This document shows positions 52,911 to 64,000 of a stretch of 64,000 nt of DNA, one piece after another (the stretch's first letter is position 1; each line of letters opens with the position of its first letter). The position numbers were made by a program, and so were the translations under genes. Source of the DNA: Podarcis raffonei (taxonomy: Eukaryota > Chordata > Lepidosauria > Squamata > Lacertidae); the NCBI RefSeq assembly GCF_027172205.1, contig NC_070605.1, forward strand, positions 26,654,304 through 26,718,303. The letters run 5' to 3'. The notes below the pieces were generated by a model, which was given only the letters and a program-made list of their open reading frames with translations, had not been told where the DNA came from and made no database searches.

Positions 52911-53211
52911 CAAGGTCTGCGAGAAGCGTACATAACAAACTCGTTGGCTAAGGCCACAGTAAAAAGGGTTTTCTTTTCTGGTGTTTACGCTGCTGTTGCC
53001 AACCTTAGTCGAGGATGTATTAACAGTGGACGCATTGATCCCGATCTTATTACTCCAGCCACCAGCCGAGCAAAAGGACCGCCGTTATTCGACGCCAGGT
53101 CTCTGTTTCGTCGTGTCGTAGGATCGGACGACTTGAGACTGGGAAACGACCCCATGCTCCTCTTGAGAAAACGCATACCCGTCTGGAGAAGAAGAGAAGG
53201 AGCAGCGCAGA
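52911..53211. promoter_or_regulatory. Isolated CpG cluster outside any known gene
   Basis: About 300 bases hold some 23 CpGs at only moderate GC content, for example TTCGTCGTGTCGTAGGATCG and GACCGCCGTTATTCGACGCC. Sequence on either side is CpG-poor. A forward frame of 107 codons (52902-53225, starting MCAQGLREAY, ending [10 protein letters not shown]) spans it, but I recognise no family and see no splice signals that would make it an exon. It could be an unmethylated enhancer or promoter, or a recently acquired segment. Confidence 0.4.
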
Positions 53212-53449
53212 GGGGAAGTCAATGAAAGAGCATGGCTTGCCAATAGTTAAAAGAAAGTGCCACAATGGTGGAATGGTTAGTATAGTTCCACCACCACCAC
53301 CCTCCTGCCTTTCTTCCAGAACCAGGGCTCAAGGAGGCTCACAAAAATCAAGACAAGCATGAATAAAACCCAGAAAGCTAAACGTGAACAGAAGACAATA
53401 GGTAAAAAGGATAGTTAAGGAGTTAAAACAGTAGAGTGGGAATGGGCCT

Positions 53450-53600
53450 GTGACAGCTAGGTGCACACCACTTAGATGTGGATGGCTTTGAAAGAGGATT
53501 GGACAAATTCATGGAGGATAAGGCAATTAATGGTACTTGCCATGACCACCATGCTCTGCAGCACATGGGATAGGGCAGCCTGTGGATAATCATGAATAAA
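53450..53600 (+). repeat. Dispersed repeat of LINE/SINE 3' type
   Basis: GATGGCTTTGAAAGAGGATT, GGACAAATTCATGGAGGATA, AAGGCAATTAATGGTACTTG: a repeat segment common in squamate DNA whose class I cannot fix. Confidence 0.5.
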
Positions 53601-53621
53601 GCCCTAATAAGGTTGATACAC

Positions 53622-53765
53622 CAAGGGTAGACAATCTGCTGCCCTCCAGTGATGTATTGTGGACTACAACTCCCATCATCCCTAGCTACTGGCAGTGCTG
53701 GCTGGGGCTGATGGGAGTTGTAGCCCACAATATCCAGAAGGCACCAGGCTGTATCCAATATTCAG
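53622..53765. mobile_element. hAT-like palindromic MITE, full length
   Basis: TGCTGCCCTCCAGTGATGTA, CAACTCCCATCATCCCTAGC, GCTGATGGGAGTTGTAGCCC, ATATCCAGAAGGCACCAGGC. Confidence 0.75.
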
Positions 53766-53769
53766 AAGA

Positions 53770-54710
53770 CACCAGTCTATGCTACTGTAAAGAAACCATG
53801 TGCTGGAAGCAAGAGGGACATGCTTTTCACAATGGGAAACTTAAGAGCTGAAACCCATAGACTGAGCCCTCCTCCACTCCACCCCCCAAATTTGACCGGG
53901 TCTCCACCAGATACAGCACTTAGCATGATGTTTAATCCAGCTCTGCCTTTCACTACCATCGAAGAAACAAAGAAAAACTGTTGGGATATATTTCTGTCTT
54001 CCCCATCTCCTTTACATGTGACCCAAAAGTTGACTAATTGCACATTTCCGCTATCTTTAGAAACCAAACAATGAAAGATTCCATCTCTGGCTTTACAATA
54101 GAGCCATTGAAAGCTTGAACGTCTCCCCAACTCTCCTCCCCCCTTTTAAAAGCCGCACCTATTATTCCATTCTCTGGAACAAGCCACACATTGTTCGGAG
54201 CATGTACAGCTGCCCAGGAGTGCAAGAGCAGTGTCACAGAGGCTCTGGCATAACACAGGTCCCAAATTCTCAGCCTCTTCAATCATCTGAGACTTGAGGA
54301 GGATTTAGAAGTTACCTGATGGTGTGTGGGAAGTAAGCCTTGCAATATTGTGAAACTATAGGTTTTCCCATTTTCTGGAGGATATTAGTGCAGAAGTATT
54401 AGAAGCATATTGTTGTTAGCTTGGATACCCTTCTGGGTGAGAGATTACAATTCATCTCCCATTTAAGGAGTTATGACCCTTCTCAGTACAGCTACCTGAT
54501 CATTTTGTTAGTGTTCCCATTGGGTGAGGTGCAGCAGGTACCCAGAAGCAGCTCATCAGGTAGGGCAGAGCTGCTAGGGTAACTTCCTGGCAGGGCAGTT
54601 GTTGCTACTTACCAAGAGAGGGGAGAGGCAGAGAGGAGGTCAGCACAGTGTGAAAAACATCAGGAATCTTGTGCTCCTGCTACTGGTGTGTTTGCACCAC
54701 ACTGACCTCC
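53770..54710. other. Intergenic DNA, nothing recognised
   Basis: About 940 bases without recognised exon or repeat. Confidence 0.4.
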
Positions 54711-54717
54711 AAAGGAA

Positions 54718-54890
54718 GGAGTATAGGAAGATGCCTTCTATATTGAATCAGAACATTGGCCCATTTAGCAGCAGCTCTTCAGGGTTCCAGAGGGCAAACA
54801 CTGCCAACCCAACCTGAAGATGTTAGGGATTGAACCTGGCTCCTTCTGCATGCAAATCAGATGCTCTATCATTGAGCTAAAGCCCTTAAA
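54718..54890 (-). repeat. tRNA-derived SINE, reverse, near full length
   Basis: AGTATAGGAAGATGCCTTCT, ATTGAACCTGGCTCCTTCTG (inverse box B), GCATGCAAATCAGATGCTCT, ATCATTGAGCTAAAGCCC (inverse box A). Confidence 0.85.
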
Positions 54891-54894
54891 CAAC

Positions 54895-55625
54895 CCATAT
54901 TCTATATTTTCTCTGCAATTCAATGGGGACAATAGTCTTTTACCTGCTTAATCAGGCAATCTGATTTGGTAACAGACCATTTTTGTACTACTATACAATA
55001 CACATTTCTTTGTTGCATGAACTGCACTGCTAATTATTATTGGGCACCCAACCCTTTCCCTGCTTCTTTTCCTGGTGTGCTGTTTAACAGTATCTATTGA
55101 TAAGGGATGACAGAAGTTGTAGAGGATAATGGATCAGCCCCTTTTTAAAGTCTTAAAAATACAGTGGAAATTTATGCTCATGAGAAAAACAGGTGGGTGA
55201 GGATTGCAGCAAAGCCTAACTGGCCCAGCTCATTTAACGCTTAATCATTAGTATTTATGGGGGACATGCTAGCAGAGGTAAAATTTATTTTAGTACCCTC
55301 TTCTTATTTCCTGTGGCTTATCAACCTGTTAAAAGCTCGGGGATGCCTTCAACAGTGTGCACAGCCTCATAGATCACACCTGACAGCACAAGCTTTCTTC
55401 TTGTGTGTGCCAGAACATTCTTTTTCTTCACACTTTTGTTCTGGAGGGTCAAACAGCCTCTTGCATTCAGAGCGTGTCTGAAGGGGAAGGACATTTCATT
55501 GTTTTCACCTGCTTTTCAAACGATGCAACTCTGGAACCAGTCCAAAGCCTAAGGGTGTAAATCGGCAATGATTTACATCTCTATACCCTGCACAAAAAAA
55601 TAACCTCTAAACGGGAAATTCCCTA
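54895..55625. other. Intergenic DNA, nothing recognised
   Basis: Unique-looking, AT-rich. Confidence 0.4.
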
Positions 55626-55811
55626 AACAGGATGGACATAAGAACAGCCTTATATGGTGAGACCAATGGTGGTCTGCATAGTCAGGGAGCCCATTTCCAA
55701 GTGTGGCAATAAACTCCCTCCCAATAAAGACAGCAAAAACCAATGTCCCATATATACGTATTTGGAAATGAGGTTGCCCAAGGCCACAACGTTGGGGACC
55801 CCAGGTCTATA

Positions 55812-55900
55812 ACATGGATGGGGAACTTGTGGCCCTCCAGGTGTTGTTAGCCAAAGCTCAGGCATGATGGGAGTTGTAGTCCAGCAATATTCCCAGGCCT
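55812..55900. mobile_element. hAT-like palindromic MITE, shortened
   Basis: AACATGGATGGGGAACTTGT, GGCCCTCCAGGTGTTGTTAG, GCATGATGGGAGTTGTAGTC. Confidence 0.7.
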
Positions 55901-55904
55901 GCCC

Positions 55905-56520
55905 TAGACTCCCTGAGGTTGAACAGGGAACAACACACTTGCAGAGTATTCTCTGTGTGCATACCTGACCAATGAGGTCATAGGCTGGAAGGAGGTATCT
56001 TGCAAGCACCTTAAACTAGATATTCCTGAGCTGCACAAACCTCCAAATACTTAAGAGCCACCCAAACAAAATGAATAGCTGGGGGCAGCTGGCAGGGAGG
56101 GGGTGCTACCATGCTGCTGGCCTCCCCAGCAGTGGCATCGCTGTGTGTACCAGGAGGGAGAAAGTGAGGAGGTCAGTATGGTGCAGAGCCAACCTTGCAC
56201 TCCCATCTTTGTATCTACAGTGTGCTAATCTCCCCACGACCTCTCCCTCACTAAAAGGGCAGAGGTGCCCCTGATAGGAAGTCAGGGGTTTGGTGCTGCC
56301 ACCCCCCAGTGAAAAGCAGCAATCGTACTGTAATACGTTTCTCCTGGGCCTTGGGTGTTGGTGGGATATGGAGGAATGGAAGTTTTGCAAATGTCTGAGG
56401 ATATTTGAAATCTTGGGAAAGGCACAGACCCTAATTCCAGTTCCAAATAGGAGTGTCACTGTCAGCCACTTTGCTTCTCTGTCAGATCATCTCTCCCTAG
56501 CCCTCATTTTGCAAAAGGCT
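55905..56520. other. Intergenic DNA, nothing recognised
   Basis: About 600 bases; no feature seen. Confidence 0.4.
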
Positions 56521-56522
56521 TA

Positions 56523-56876
56523 GGTAAAGGTAAAGGGACCCCTGACCATTAGGTCCAGTAGTGGCCGACGCTGGGGTTGCGGCGCTCATCTCGCTTTATT
56601 GGCCGAGGGAGCCGGCGTACAGCTTCCGGGTCATGTGGCCAGCATGACTAAGCTGCTTCTGGCGAACCAGAGCAGCACACGGAAACGCCGTTTACCTTCC
56701 CACTGGAGCGGTACCTATTTATCTACTTGCACTTTGACGTGCTTTCAAACTGCTAGGTTGGCAGGAGCAGGGACCGAGCAACGGGAGCTCACCCCGTCGT
56801 GGGGATTCGAACCACTGACCTTCTGGTCGGCAAGTCCTAGGCTCTGTGGTTTAACCTACAGTGCCACCCGCGTCCC
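56523..56876 (-). mobile_element. Sauria SINE, reverse, with target duplication
   Basis: Tail GGTAAAGGTAAAGGGACCCC left, head CAGTGCCACCCGCGTCCC right. TTTGCAAAAGG lies on both sides (56508-56518 and 56877-56887). Full length and little diverged. Confidence 0.93.
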
Positions 56877-56889
56877 TTTGCAAAAGGGT

Positions 56890-57495
56890 ACAAGCTACTC
56901 ATTAGAGCATAGTGTGCTGCTCTCTGCTTTCCATTCATTTCTACAGGCTTCTGATGGGAGTTGCATGCCAACCCAACCCTGCCCGTTCCTCCTGCAGCAT
57001 TTCAGGACTGAGTTCTATTACTTACGTGAGACACCTTGCTGGACAGAATGAGCACGGAAGAGACTTGGAGGGGTTTTTCTGCCAAGCCTTTTCAACAAGT
57101 GGTCCCGTTCGTTCATGCTGCAAGAAGAAAGAACAAACCCAGTGAGATGCTCACAACATGAACCATTAAATGGCCTCTTTTAAAATCTAAGAAGAAAACA
57201 AGATGTGGACACAACAGTGATGGTGCAGGATCTATATAGCTTCTCCCGATACCTTTCAAGTGTAAACAAGCAACCAGCCAGTTCTAATATGCTCATGGCA
57301 GTGAGCCACTGCTGTTTAGAGAACATACATATTCCAAGTTAGTTGGAAGGTTCTATAAACTTTCATTGCACGGCATGCAAACTTCCTTAGGGTCACAACT
57401 GCTGCAGAGAGAAAGGGCAATATGATGTTATGTAGGATATGTTAAACTGTTCTATTCAGAAGTACCGGCCTTGAAATATTTCCAGATTTTTTAAA
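56890..57495. other. Intergenic DNA, nothing recognised
   Basis: About 600 bases; no feature seen. Confidence 0.4.
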
Positions 57496-57499
57496 AAAG

Positions 57500-57660
57500 T
57501 CAAATCACTGGTCCATTGAGCTCAGTATTGTCTGCACCAATTTGGAGTGGCTGTCGAGGGTTTGAGACCGTGCTACCTCCCAGCCCTGCGTGGAGGGCTG
57601 ACGACTGAACCTGAGACCTTCTGCTTGCAAAGCAGATGCTCAACCACCGAGTCGCAGCCA
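57500..57660 (-). repeat. tRNA-derived SINE, reverse, worn
   Basis: CTGGTCCATTGAGCTCAGTA, CTGAACCTGAGACCTTCTGC, TTGCAAAGCAGATGCTCAAC, CACCGAGTCGCAGCC. Confidence 0.75.
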
Positions 57661-57664
57661 AGAA

Positions 57665-58200
57665 AAGCCAAGTGCAATTTTCTAAAACTTCACAAGGCGG
57701 GAACCCCAGAACTGCAAGCAGTAGATGAACTCGCCAAGGATCTTCATTCCACTAGGAGAGTAAACTCTATAATTTCCTTTGCTCCCGAAAAGAACAGTAA
57801 ACATAAGAAAGAACTATTTTCTGCAACGCGTGCCAGGACTATTGCACTGCTCAAAATCCATGGCATTTAGGCTTCCAGCAGATAAGCCAACACAAACATA
57901 CTAATTCCTCCTCAGGATATTATGCAAACTGTAACGGCTCCCCTCCATCCCGACATGTGAGGCAAAAAAAACTCAGTCCAGAAAGGTTTGCCTGTATGCT
58001 TCTCCTTTGTCTGCAGAACATGTTACAATGTGAGCAGGAAGAAAAATGTTGTGGGAGATCCTGGCACCAACATGGCTCCTGTGAGTTGGAGGATTATGCC
58101 AGCGTCTCCATCTCTTCTTACTTCAGTGTGGGCACCACCTTGGGGACAGTGCAAGCCAGGACAATCACTAATAAAGGCCTAATAAAGTCAATACATGGAA
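57665..58200. other. Intergenic DNA, nothing recognised
   Basis: About 540 bases; no feature seen. Confidence 0.4.
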
Positions 58201-58204
58201 GGGT

Positions 58205-58328
58205 AGCCAACATAGTGCCGCCCAGTGATGTGTTGTGGGCTGCAACTTCCATCATCCCCGACCGTTGGCCCTGCTAGCTGGGGCTGGTGGAAGCTGTAGT
58301 CCACAATGTCAGGAGGGCACCAGGGTGT
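58205..58328. mobile_element. hAT-like palindromic MITE
   Basis: AACATAGTGCCGCCCAGTGA, GCAACTTCCATCATCCCCGA, CTGGTGGAAGCTGTAGTCCA, GTCAGGAGGGCACCAGGGTG. Confidence 0.7.
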
Positions 58329-58504
58329 GGAAGGCCACACAACAACAAGAACCCACAGCAGAACTCCTGGGTGTAATCTCGGTTCTCTCCACAAAGACTC
58401 ATCCATGCATTTTAATCATCAGTGCTCTAATGATGACATGACCTCCATCATCATGATGTTTTCATCCCCAAAAAAGTTTTTGATTTGAGTTTCCATTGAA
58501 ATGA

Positions 58505-58632
58505 GGCTGTATTTTAATGTTTTAATGTTGTATTTTAATCTTGTTTTTAAGTTGTATTTCAGTCAATTTGTTTTTATATTGGGTGTTAGCTGCCCTGAGC
58601 CCGGTCTTGGCTGGGGAGGGCGGGGTATTATT

Positions 58633-58665
<33 letters not shown>
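58505..58665 (+). mobile_element. L2-like LINE 3' end with (TAA)n tail
   Basis: TTAGCTGCCCTGAGCCCGGT, CTGGGGAGGGCGGGGTATTA, then a TAA run to 58665. Same family as the tail at 37.5-37.7 kb. Confidence 0.75.
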
Positions 58666-58755
58666 CACTGACTGAAGACAGTCAGCTGCTTGTAAGGCTG
58701 GAGGTGACAATAGAGAAGGATAGTAAAAACAATAAAAGCAACAGGAAATCCATTG

Positions 58756-58774
58756 CAGAGAGAGAGAGAGAGAG
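58756..58774. repeat. (AG)n run
   Basis: Short pure AG run. Confidence 0.9.
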
Positions 58775-58779
58775 ATACA

Positions 58780-59180
58780 GATTTGCACAGGATTTGTATA
58801 TGCTCATTTAGTTATTTATTAAATTTGTATATGATTATTTAGTTATTTATTAAATTAAGTCACTTTATCTTGCCCAGGGCAACCTAAAGCAATTTAGAAC
58901 CAACCAAACAGACAGACAGACAGACAACCCTCGGCCCCGAGATATATGGAAACCAAGAGGAAAAAGAAATAAAAAACATCCCACTCACTTCTAAAAGGCC
59001 AGGTTGTTTTTAAAATTAGTTTTTATGAAATATTTTCTTGTGCAACAAACAAACCAACCAACAAACCAAATAAAAAGAAAGGAAAAAAGGCCAGATAGTT
59101 AAAAGGCCAAAGGCATGATTATAGAGGAAAGTTTTTGCCTGGCACCTAACGATATTTAATGATGGTGCCAGGCGAGCCTC
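58780..59180. other. AT-rich intergenic DNA
   Basis: A directly repeated segment TTTAGTTATTTATTAAATT (at about 58807 and 58837) and a GACA run at 58910-58925. Nothing else seen. Confidence 0.5.
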
Positions 59181-59184
59181 CCTG

Positions 59185-59262
59185 GAGATAAGGGATGATG
59201 GGAGTTGTAGTCCAACACCATGTGGAGGCCACTACGTTGGCTACCCCTACATTGTATGTACA
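59185..59262. mobile_element. hAT-like MITE, right half
   Basis: GGGATGATGGGAGTTGTAGT, CCAACACCATGTGGAGGCCA, CGTTGGCTACCCCTAC. Confidence 0.65.
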
Positions 59263-59264
59263 CA

Positions 59265-59660
59265 ATTCTTTTGTTGTACTCTCACCGCCAGTCAAACTAG
59301 GTTTCCAGAATAATACAAAGAGTAACATATTGGACCAGAGAAGAAAGCGACAGTGATTGTTCTTTTAAACTACCTTTCCCTCTGGCACAAACCTTCAAGG
59401 GTGTTCTCCAAGAACTGTTGCCTATGGAAGAAGTGGAATTGCCACATAGAACTACAGATATCCTGATGGGGTTTTTGTTGTTGTTACAAATCTTGAACTG
59501 GGCAACAGGACAGATGCTGCGAGACAGCAGGGAAGAATGAAACATCACTCAGAGCCCTTTGGAGTTCTCTTTGCTGGGGACCAGCTCTATTAGTTCCAAG
59601 CTTATCTGGATTTGGTCCTTTGTCTTGGGCCAGTATCTATGAGATACCGATCCCGTCTGC
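59265..59660. other. Intergenic DNA, nothing recognised
   Basis: About 400 bases; no feature seen. Confidence 0.4.
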
Positions 59661-59664
59661 ATGT

Positions 59665-59990
59665 AAATGTGAAGCCAAATCATGGCTCAGCACAAGCATG
59701 GCGAGATCATGGCCTCTTGGCTCCTTCTCTGGTCCTGCTGCTTCTGGGAGCTAATACATGGCTTGTGTCATTTGAACCCACGTACATGCTTTGTCTTGCT
59801 CCAGACCAAAAACAAGCTGTATCCATGGTCTGTTCTTCATTTGCACCTTCTGGTTCATCTGGAGGAGATAAACCTCCAGGTTTGGATGACATACTAAGCC
59901 AAACTATGGTCCAGTTCACAGCAATGCAGCAGCTTCAGTTTCTGTTCTGGGAGTTTGTGTGCTTGCACTAAGCCATGACTTGGCTTTGTG
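59665..59990. repeat. Possible DNA-transposon remnant
   Basis: AAGCCAAATCATGGCTCAGC near the left end and ACTAAGCCATGACTTGGCTT near the right have a related fold-back character. A frame of about 120 codons across it has no domain. Uncertain. Confidence 0.3.
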
Positions 59991-60394
59991 TTATGTGCGA
60001 ACTAAGCCTATGATTTTCAGGTTCTGCAGTTCATTGTTTAGAATTTAAACCTTACTGTCACTGTTACAAATGCTTGCGAAATGTGATGGGGCTCCTAGCG
60101 AGTGTGGGAAATGTTAAAGTTATCAATTCTGCTAGTGATGCGTATGTCCTGTTCGCTGCCCCCCAAATGATGCATTCTTTTCCACCTGGGAAAAGGGGGT
60201 GGGTTGGGAATAATTGTTCTAGGGCATCAGCTAAGCCCCAATTAACAACGGTAAAAAGGATCCTTTGTCTTTTCAGCCCCTCCCGCAAAGGAAAGGAGTC
60301 CCTAAGCCTGGGCAAAGAACATCTGTCTTTACACATTCAGTTGACAAGCATCAAAACAAACAGAATAATTCAAAGCTGACCACAGGGTCCCACT

Positions 60395-60620
60395 GGCTTA
60401 TTCGTTGGAGTAATTAAAAAAAGATGAGCTTCACCACCAATTAACCTACTGAGCGCTAATTAGTGTTAATGAGGATTCGAGGCACTTGCTGCAGCTTGAC
60501 CCAGAATGTCCTCCAGAGTTCACTAATTGGCTGGTGGCAAAAGCGAGTCACAGACAGAAGGGAAGGTTAAAGTGGATGCAGGTGTCTTGGTGACAGAACA
60601 GGCACATCCTGGGAAACTGG
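60395..60620. promoter_or_regulatory. Candidate conserved noncoding element rich in homeodomain sites
   Basis: Five TAAT-type cores lie within about 120 bases: TAATTA at 60411, AATTAA near 60439, the palindrome CTAATTAG at 60456-60463, TTAATG near 60466 and CTAATTGG near 60523. No repeat signature and no coding pattern. Confidence 0.35.
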
Positions 60621-60624
60621 GTGC

Positions 60625-61640
60625 CTCTGCCAGGGTTTTAAAAATTCAGGTTGTCCCTCCCCCAGCTCTGGCCCCTAACAAAAGAGCAAGTTAGAAGCTG
60701 TGCTCTGACATGATTTGTGAGCAAAGCGACAGGATCCTGGTGACGGGAGGGGGATATTTTTTTAAAAAAAACAAACAAACAGAAGTCACTCCTATCTACT
60801 GGGGATTTCTCCTATGCAAACCCCACTGAAACGTGCAAGATTTCTTATGCACATTTCATGCGTTTTATGTTGGGCTTACTTCCAAGGAAAGGAGTTGAGA
60901 AGAGAGGAGGTCATTAGCAAGCAGCAGCCTGGGAACTTGCTGGTAAAGGGATGGAGCTCACCTGCTGACATCCGCTCGAGTAATTAAACAAAAGGAAAAG
61001 TAGGTGAACAAGGAAGTGTTGGAGTGGACAGGGAAGTGCACTCAAGTGCCTGGCTCAGGTTTTTTTTAAAAAATATATATAAATGCTATCAGGCTTTTCT
61101 GCATTTATTAATGCCGTGCCATGAAATAAGCAATTTCCCCCCTTAAATATGCAAATTGTTCTGTGAAATAAGCACATTTCCACTGTGAAATACAGGCTGA
61201 CACATGGCCTACTTTAGCGTTGTCTCTAGCCTTACACTTCCCCTCTGGTTCTTTTCCAAAAATATAATTAATAATAATAGTAAAAAAAAAAAGATTTCCA
61301 TTTGCTAGCATATGTGGCTATGGGTTGGATTTTAATTTATATAGATATTTCAGTAAAGTGACAGCTCTCAGAACTAAACTAAGTAATGAACTTCTTCTGT
61401 TCAGTTTAAAACCTCATTAAGTCGGTACCCATATCATCACTGGAGAACAAAGCCCCAATAAATGTTTAGGGAAAGGAGTAGCATCTCACAGGGCACTATG
61501 GGATCTCTTCAGGCCGGACTGAGAACATCTGCCCAAACTGAAGCATCTTGTGATATTATCTGCAAGCATCAGAAGTGCTGGAACCATGTGCCTGGTCCCT
61601 GAAGTTCAAAGTCGGTTGACTATCCCCTTAAAAGTTCTAT
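60625..61640. other. Intergenic DNA, mostly unique
   Basis: Around 60.82-60.90 kb a worn short palindromic repeat is possible (ACCCCACTGAAACGTGC, GGGCTTACTTCCAAGG). Nothing else recognised. Confidence 0.4.
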
Positions 61641-61644
61641 ATGG

Positions 61645-61778
61645 CAGGAGTGGATAACCCGTGGCTCTCCAGATGTTGCTGGACTCTCATCCTACCTGAT
61701 CATAGGCCATGTTGGTGGGGGCTGATGGGAGTTGGAGTCCAACAAGATCTGGGGACCCCAGGTTCCCTATTGCTACTA
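61645..61778. mobile_element. hAT-like palindromic MITE, full length
   Basis: AGGAGTGGATAACCCGTGGC, CTCTCCAGATGTTGCTGGAC, GATGGGAGTTGGAGTCCAAC, GACCCCAGGTTCCCTATTGC. Confidence 0.75.
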
Positions 61779-61799
61779 TAGGTCCCTTTCCAAACAAGT

Positions 61800-61843
61800 A
61801 GAGTGGCTGGGGAAACCCAGCCAGATGGGTGGGGTATAAATAA

Positions 61844-61888
<45 letters not shown>

Positions 61889-61889
61889 T
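61800..61889 (+). repeat. L2-like LINE tail with (AAT)n
   Basis: GAGTGGCTGGGGAAACCCAG, CCAGATGGGTGGGGTATAAA, then an AAT run to 61889. Same family as 26.05-26.17 kb. Confidence 0.8.
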
Positions 61890-61975
61890 ATTTCAAACCC
61901 TTCTGATTTAGGCTGTTATTTTCTGGCAAGTCCGAATGAAATGCATGCATCAGTTTGTTGGATGTTACTATGTCT

Positions 61976-62685
<710 letters not shown>

Positions 62686-62689
62686 CTGC

Positions 62690-63120
62690 CCTTGCTTTAA
62701 GGTCCTCTTTGGGCACCACACCTACTGAAATCAAACTATAAGTGGAGACCCAAGGATCACAACTTCTCCATTGTGCCACCCCAATTTTGGAACTCCCTAC
62801 CCAGGTACATCCACCTGGTGCCTACCCTTTGGAGTTTTTAACATGCAAGATGACAACATGTTTATTTTACCATGCTTTTTAAACTTCAGGATATTGGTTT
62901 AAAACCAAACAAGAACAAATCAATGTCACTTTTAATGACATTTTATTTTTTAGCTGCCATCGCTTCTAGTATTTCAGGGTCATTTGCTTATTTTGATGAC
63001 TGGTTTGGACTTTTTATCTAATTTTTTGTTTATTGTATTTTCATTGTATAACTTGATTTGGAAAGCCGCCTTGAAATGGTCTCTTTTGAGGCATGGCATA
63101 AGTACCATATATCAAATAAA
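62690..63120 (+). mobile_element. Worn LINE 3' end (L2/CR1-like)
   Basis: CCCCAATTTTGGAACTCCCT, ACCATGCTTTTTAAACTTC, GGAAAGCCGCCTTGAAATGG and CAAATAAATATATA at the end fit a LINE C-terminus, 3' UTR and tail. Confidence 0.5.
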
Positions 63121-63472
63121 TATATATGCGTTCATCTCCGCTTCGATCTCCAGTAATTAATAAATGGAGGCCTTTCAAAATGTCTTGTGGTTTGTTTGCC
63201 TTTTCTCCCATTTTCACAGACTCTGTCAAATTTGCCATTTCAGCTATTTTCCAGCTTTGGTTCAGTCGTGCTGTTGAGAGAAAGAATTTAACAGCGACAC
63301 CATTTACTTGCTACTGATATTTTATTTGCCTTTAAGAGGTTCCAGACTAGTTTGACATGGATTTTGCTGATGGGCTTAATTTAAATGGTCTAACAAAACA
63401 CTGACAGGATTACTGGGGATACGGTTAGATGTGATCGCTTTGTTTCTGAGAAGGACTTTTCTCTATCCAACA

Positions 63473-63660
63473 GTGCAATCCAGTACAATGTCAACTCAGA
63501 AGGAATATCTGTTGAGTTCAACAGGACTTACTTCCAGGTAAGTCTGCATGGCATCCTCCACCAATCTGGTGCTCTCCAGATGTGTTGGACTACAGCTCCC
63601 ATTGAGCTGAAAACATCTGGAGGGCACCAAGTTGGCAAAGGCTGGTGTATGTGATTGCAG
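63473..63660. repeat. Short palindromic repeat interrupted by a hAT-like MITE
   Basis: Outer repeat: CAGTGCAATCCAGTACAATG, GACTTACTTCCAGGTAAGTC, then, after a gap, GTGATTGCAGCC. The gap (about 63553-63648) is a hAT-like MITE with TGGTGCTCTCCAGATGTGTT and ACATCTGGAGGGCACCAAGT. Confidence 0.65.
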
Positions 63661-63749
63661 CCGTATTCTCTTATTTTTTGCAGAGTCCTGCCCACGGTGC
63701 CTAAAATCAGCTTTATGATCACCAGAACTTGAACTCTTTTCCATTTTCA

Positions 63750-63925
63750 ATCAACCTGATATTGAGTCAGAGCATTTATCGGTCCACCTAGCTCTCTGTA
63801 CAGTGTCAGGCAGAGGGTATCCAGGGATTCAGGCAGGGGACTACCCTAGGTCTACCTGTGAGTAATGGACCTGGGATTTTTTGCATGCAAAAGATGTGCT
63901 CTTCTACTAAGCTACAACCCTAAAA
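63750..63925 (-). repeat. tRNA-derived SINE, reverse, near full length
   Basis: ATTGAGTCAGAGCATTTATC, CAGGCAGGGGACTACCCTAG, TTTGCATGCAAAAGATGTGC, CTACTAAGCTACAACCC. Confidence 0.8.
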
Positions 63926-64000
63926 TAATAACTAGCAATGATCCTAATTATTATTTTAGCTGCACTGCTGGTGTCATCACTGACACTGATAGACTATCAA

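Noticed and set aside
59612-59971. 119-codon forward frame
   Set aside because: Lies in a possible transposon remnant and has no domain.

Overview
The window looks like euchromatic DNA of a squamate reptile, most probably a lizard. The evidence is a recognisable vertebrate gene (SHISA2), several copies of the Sauria SINE (tRNA-like head, Bov-B-type tail), Bov-B/RTE LINE pieces, and many short palindromic DNA-transposon derivatives of kinds abundant in squamates. The exact species cannot be read from the sequence.

The only host protein-coding gene I can support is SHISA2 on the + strand. Exon 1 lies at 20065-20386 inside a long GC- and CpG-rich block (about 18360-20420). A 6.5 kb intron full of old repeats follows, then exon 2 at 26879-27432. 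The joined product is 291 residues: signal peptide, eight-cysteine Shisa ectodomain, one membrane span, cysteine-rich juxtamembrane stretch, and a serine-rich tail ending KMYPAVTV. Family knowledge makes it an ER-resident antagonist of Frizzled and FGF receptor maturation. The rest is intergenic DNA. I see no exon of the mammalian neighbours (RNF6, ATP8A2).

1-4.7 kb: unique DNA with old MITEs. 4.7-10.3 kb: a three-layer nest. A tRNA-derived SINE is split by a Sauria SINE (13-bp target duplication), which is split by a 5.1 kb Ty1/copia LTR retrotransposon (5-bp duplication, two 388-bp LTRs identical by eye). 10.3-18.3 kb: SINE, Bov-B fragments and foldback elements. 18.3-30.7 kb: the SHISA2 CpG island, gene and probable 3' UTR. 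30.7-64 kb: intergenic DNA with dispersed hAT-like and Tc1/mariner-like MITEs, SINEs, L2-like LINE tails and microsatellites, broken by stretches free of recognised repeats that are plausible regulatory elements.

The most notable items are the young copia element with a copia-type primer-binding site, an isolated CpG cluster at 52.9-53.2 kb outside any gene, an expanded MITE holding three 84-bp units at 23.7-24.1 kb, a near-perfect 70-bp-arm hairpin at 43.4-43.6 kb, and a homeodomain-site-rich candidate element at 60.4-60.6 kb. Everything rests on reading the sequence and on remembered family features; no search was run.
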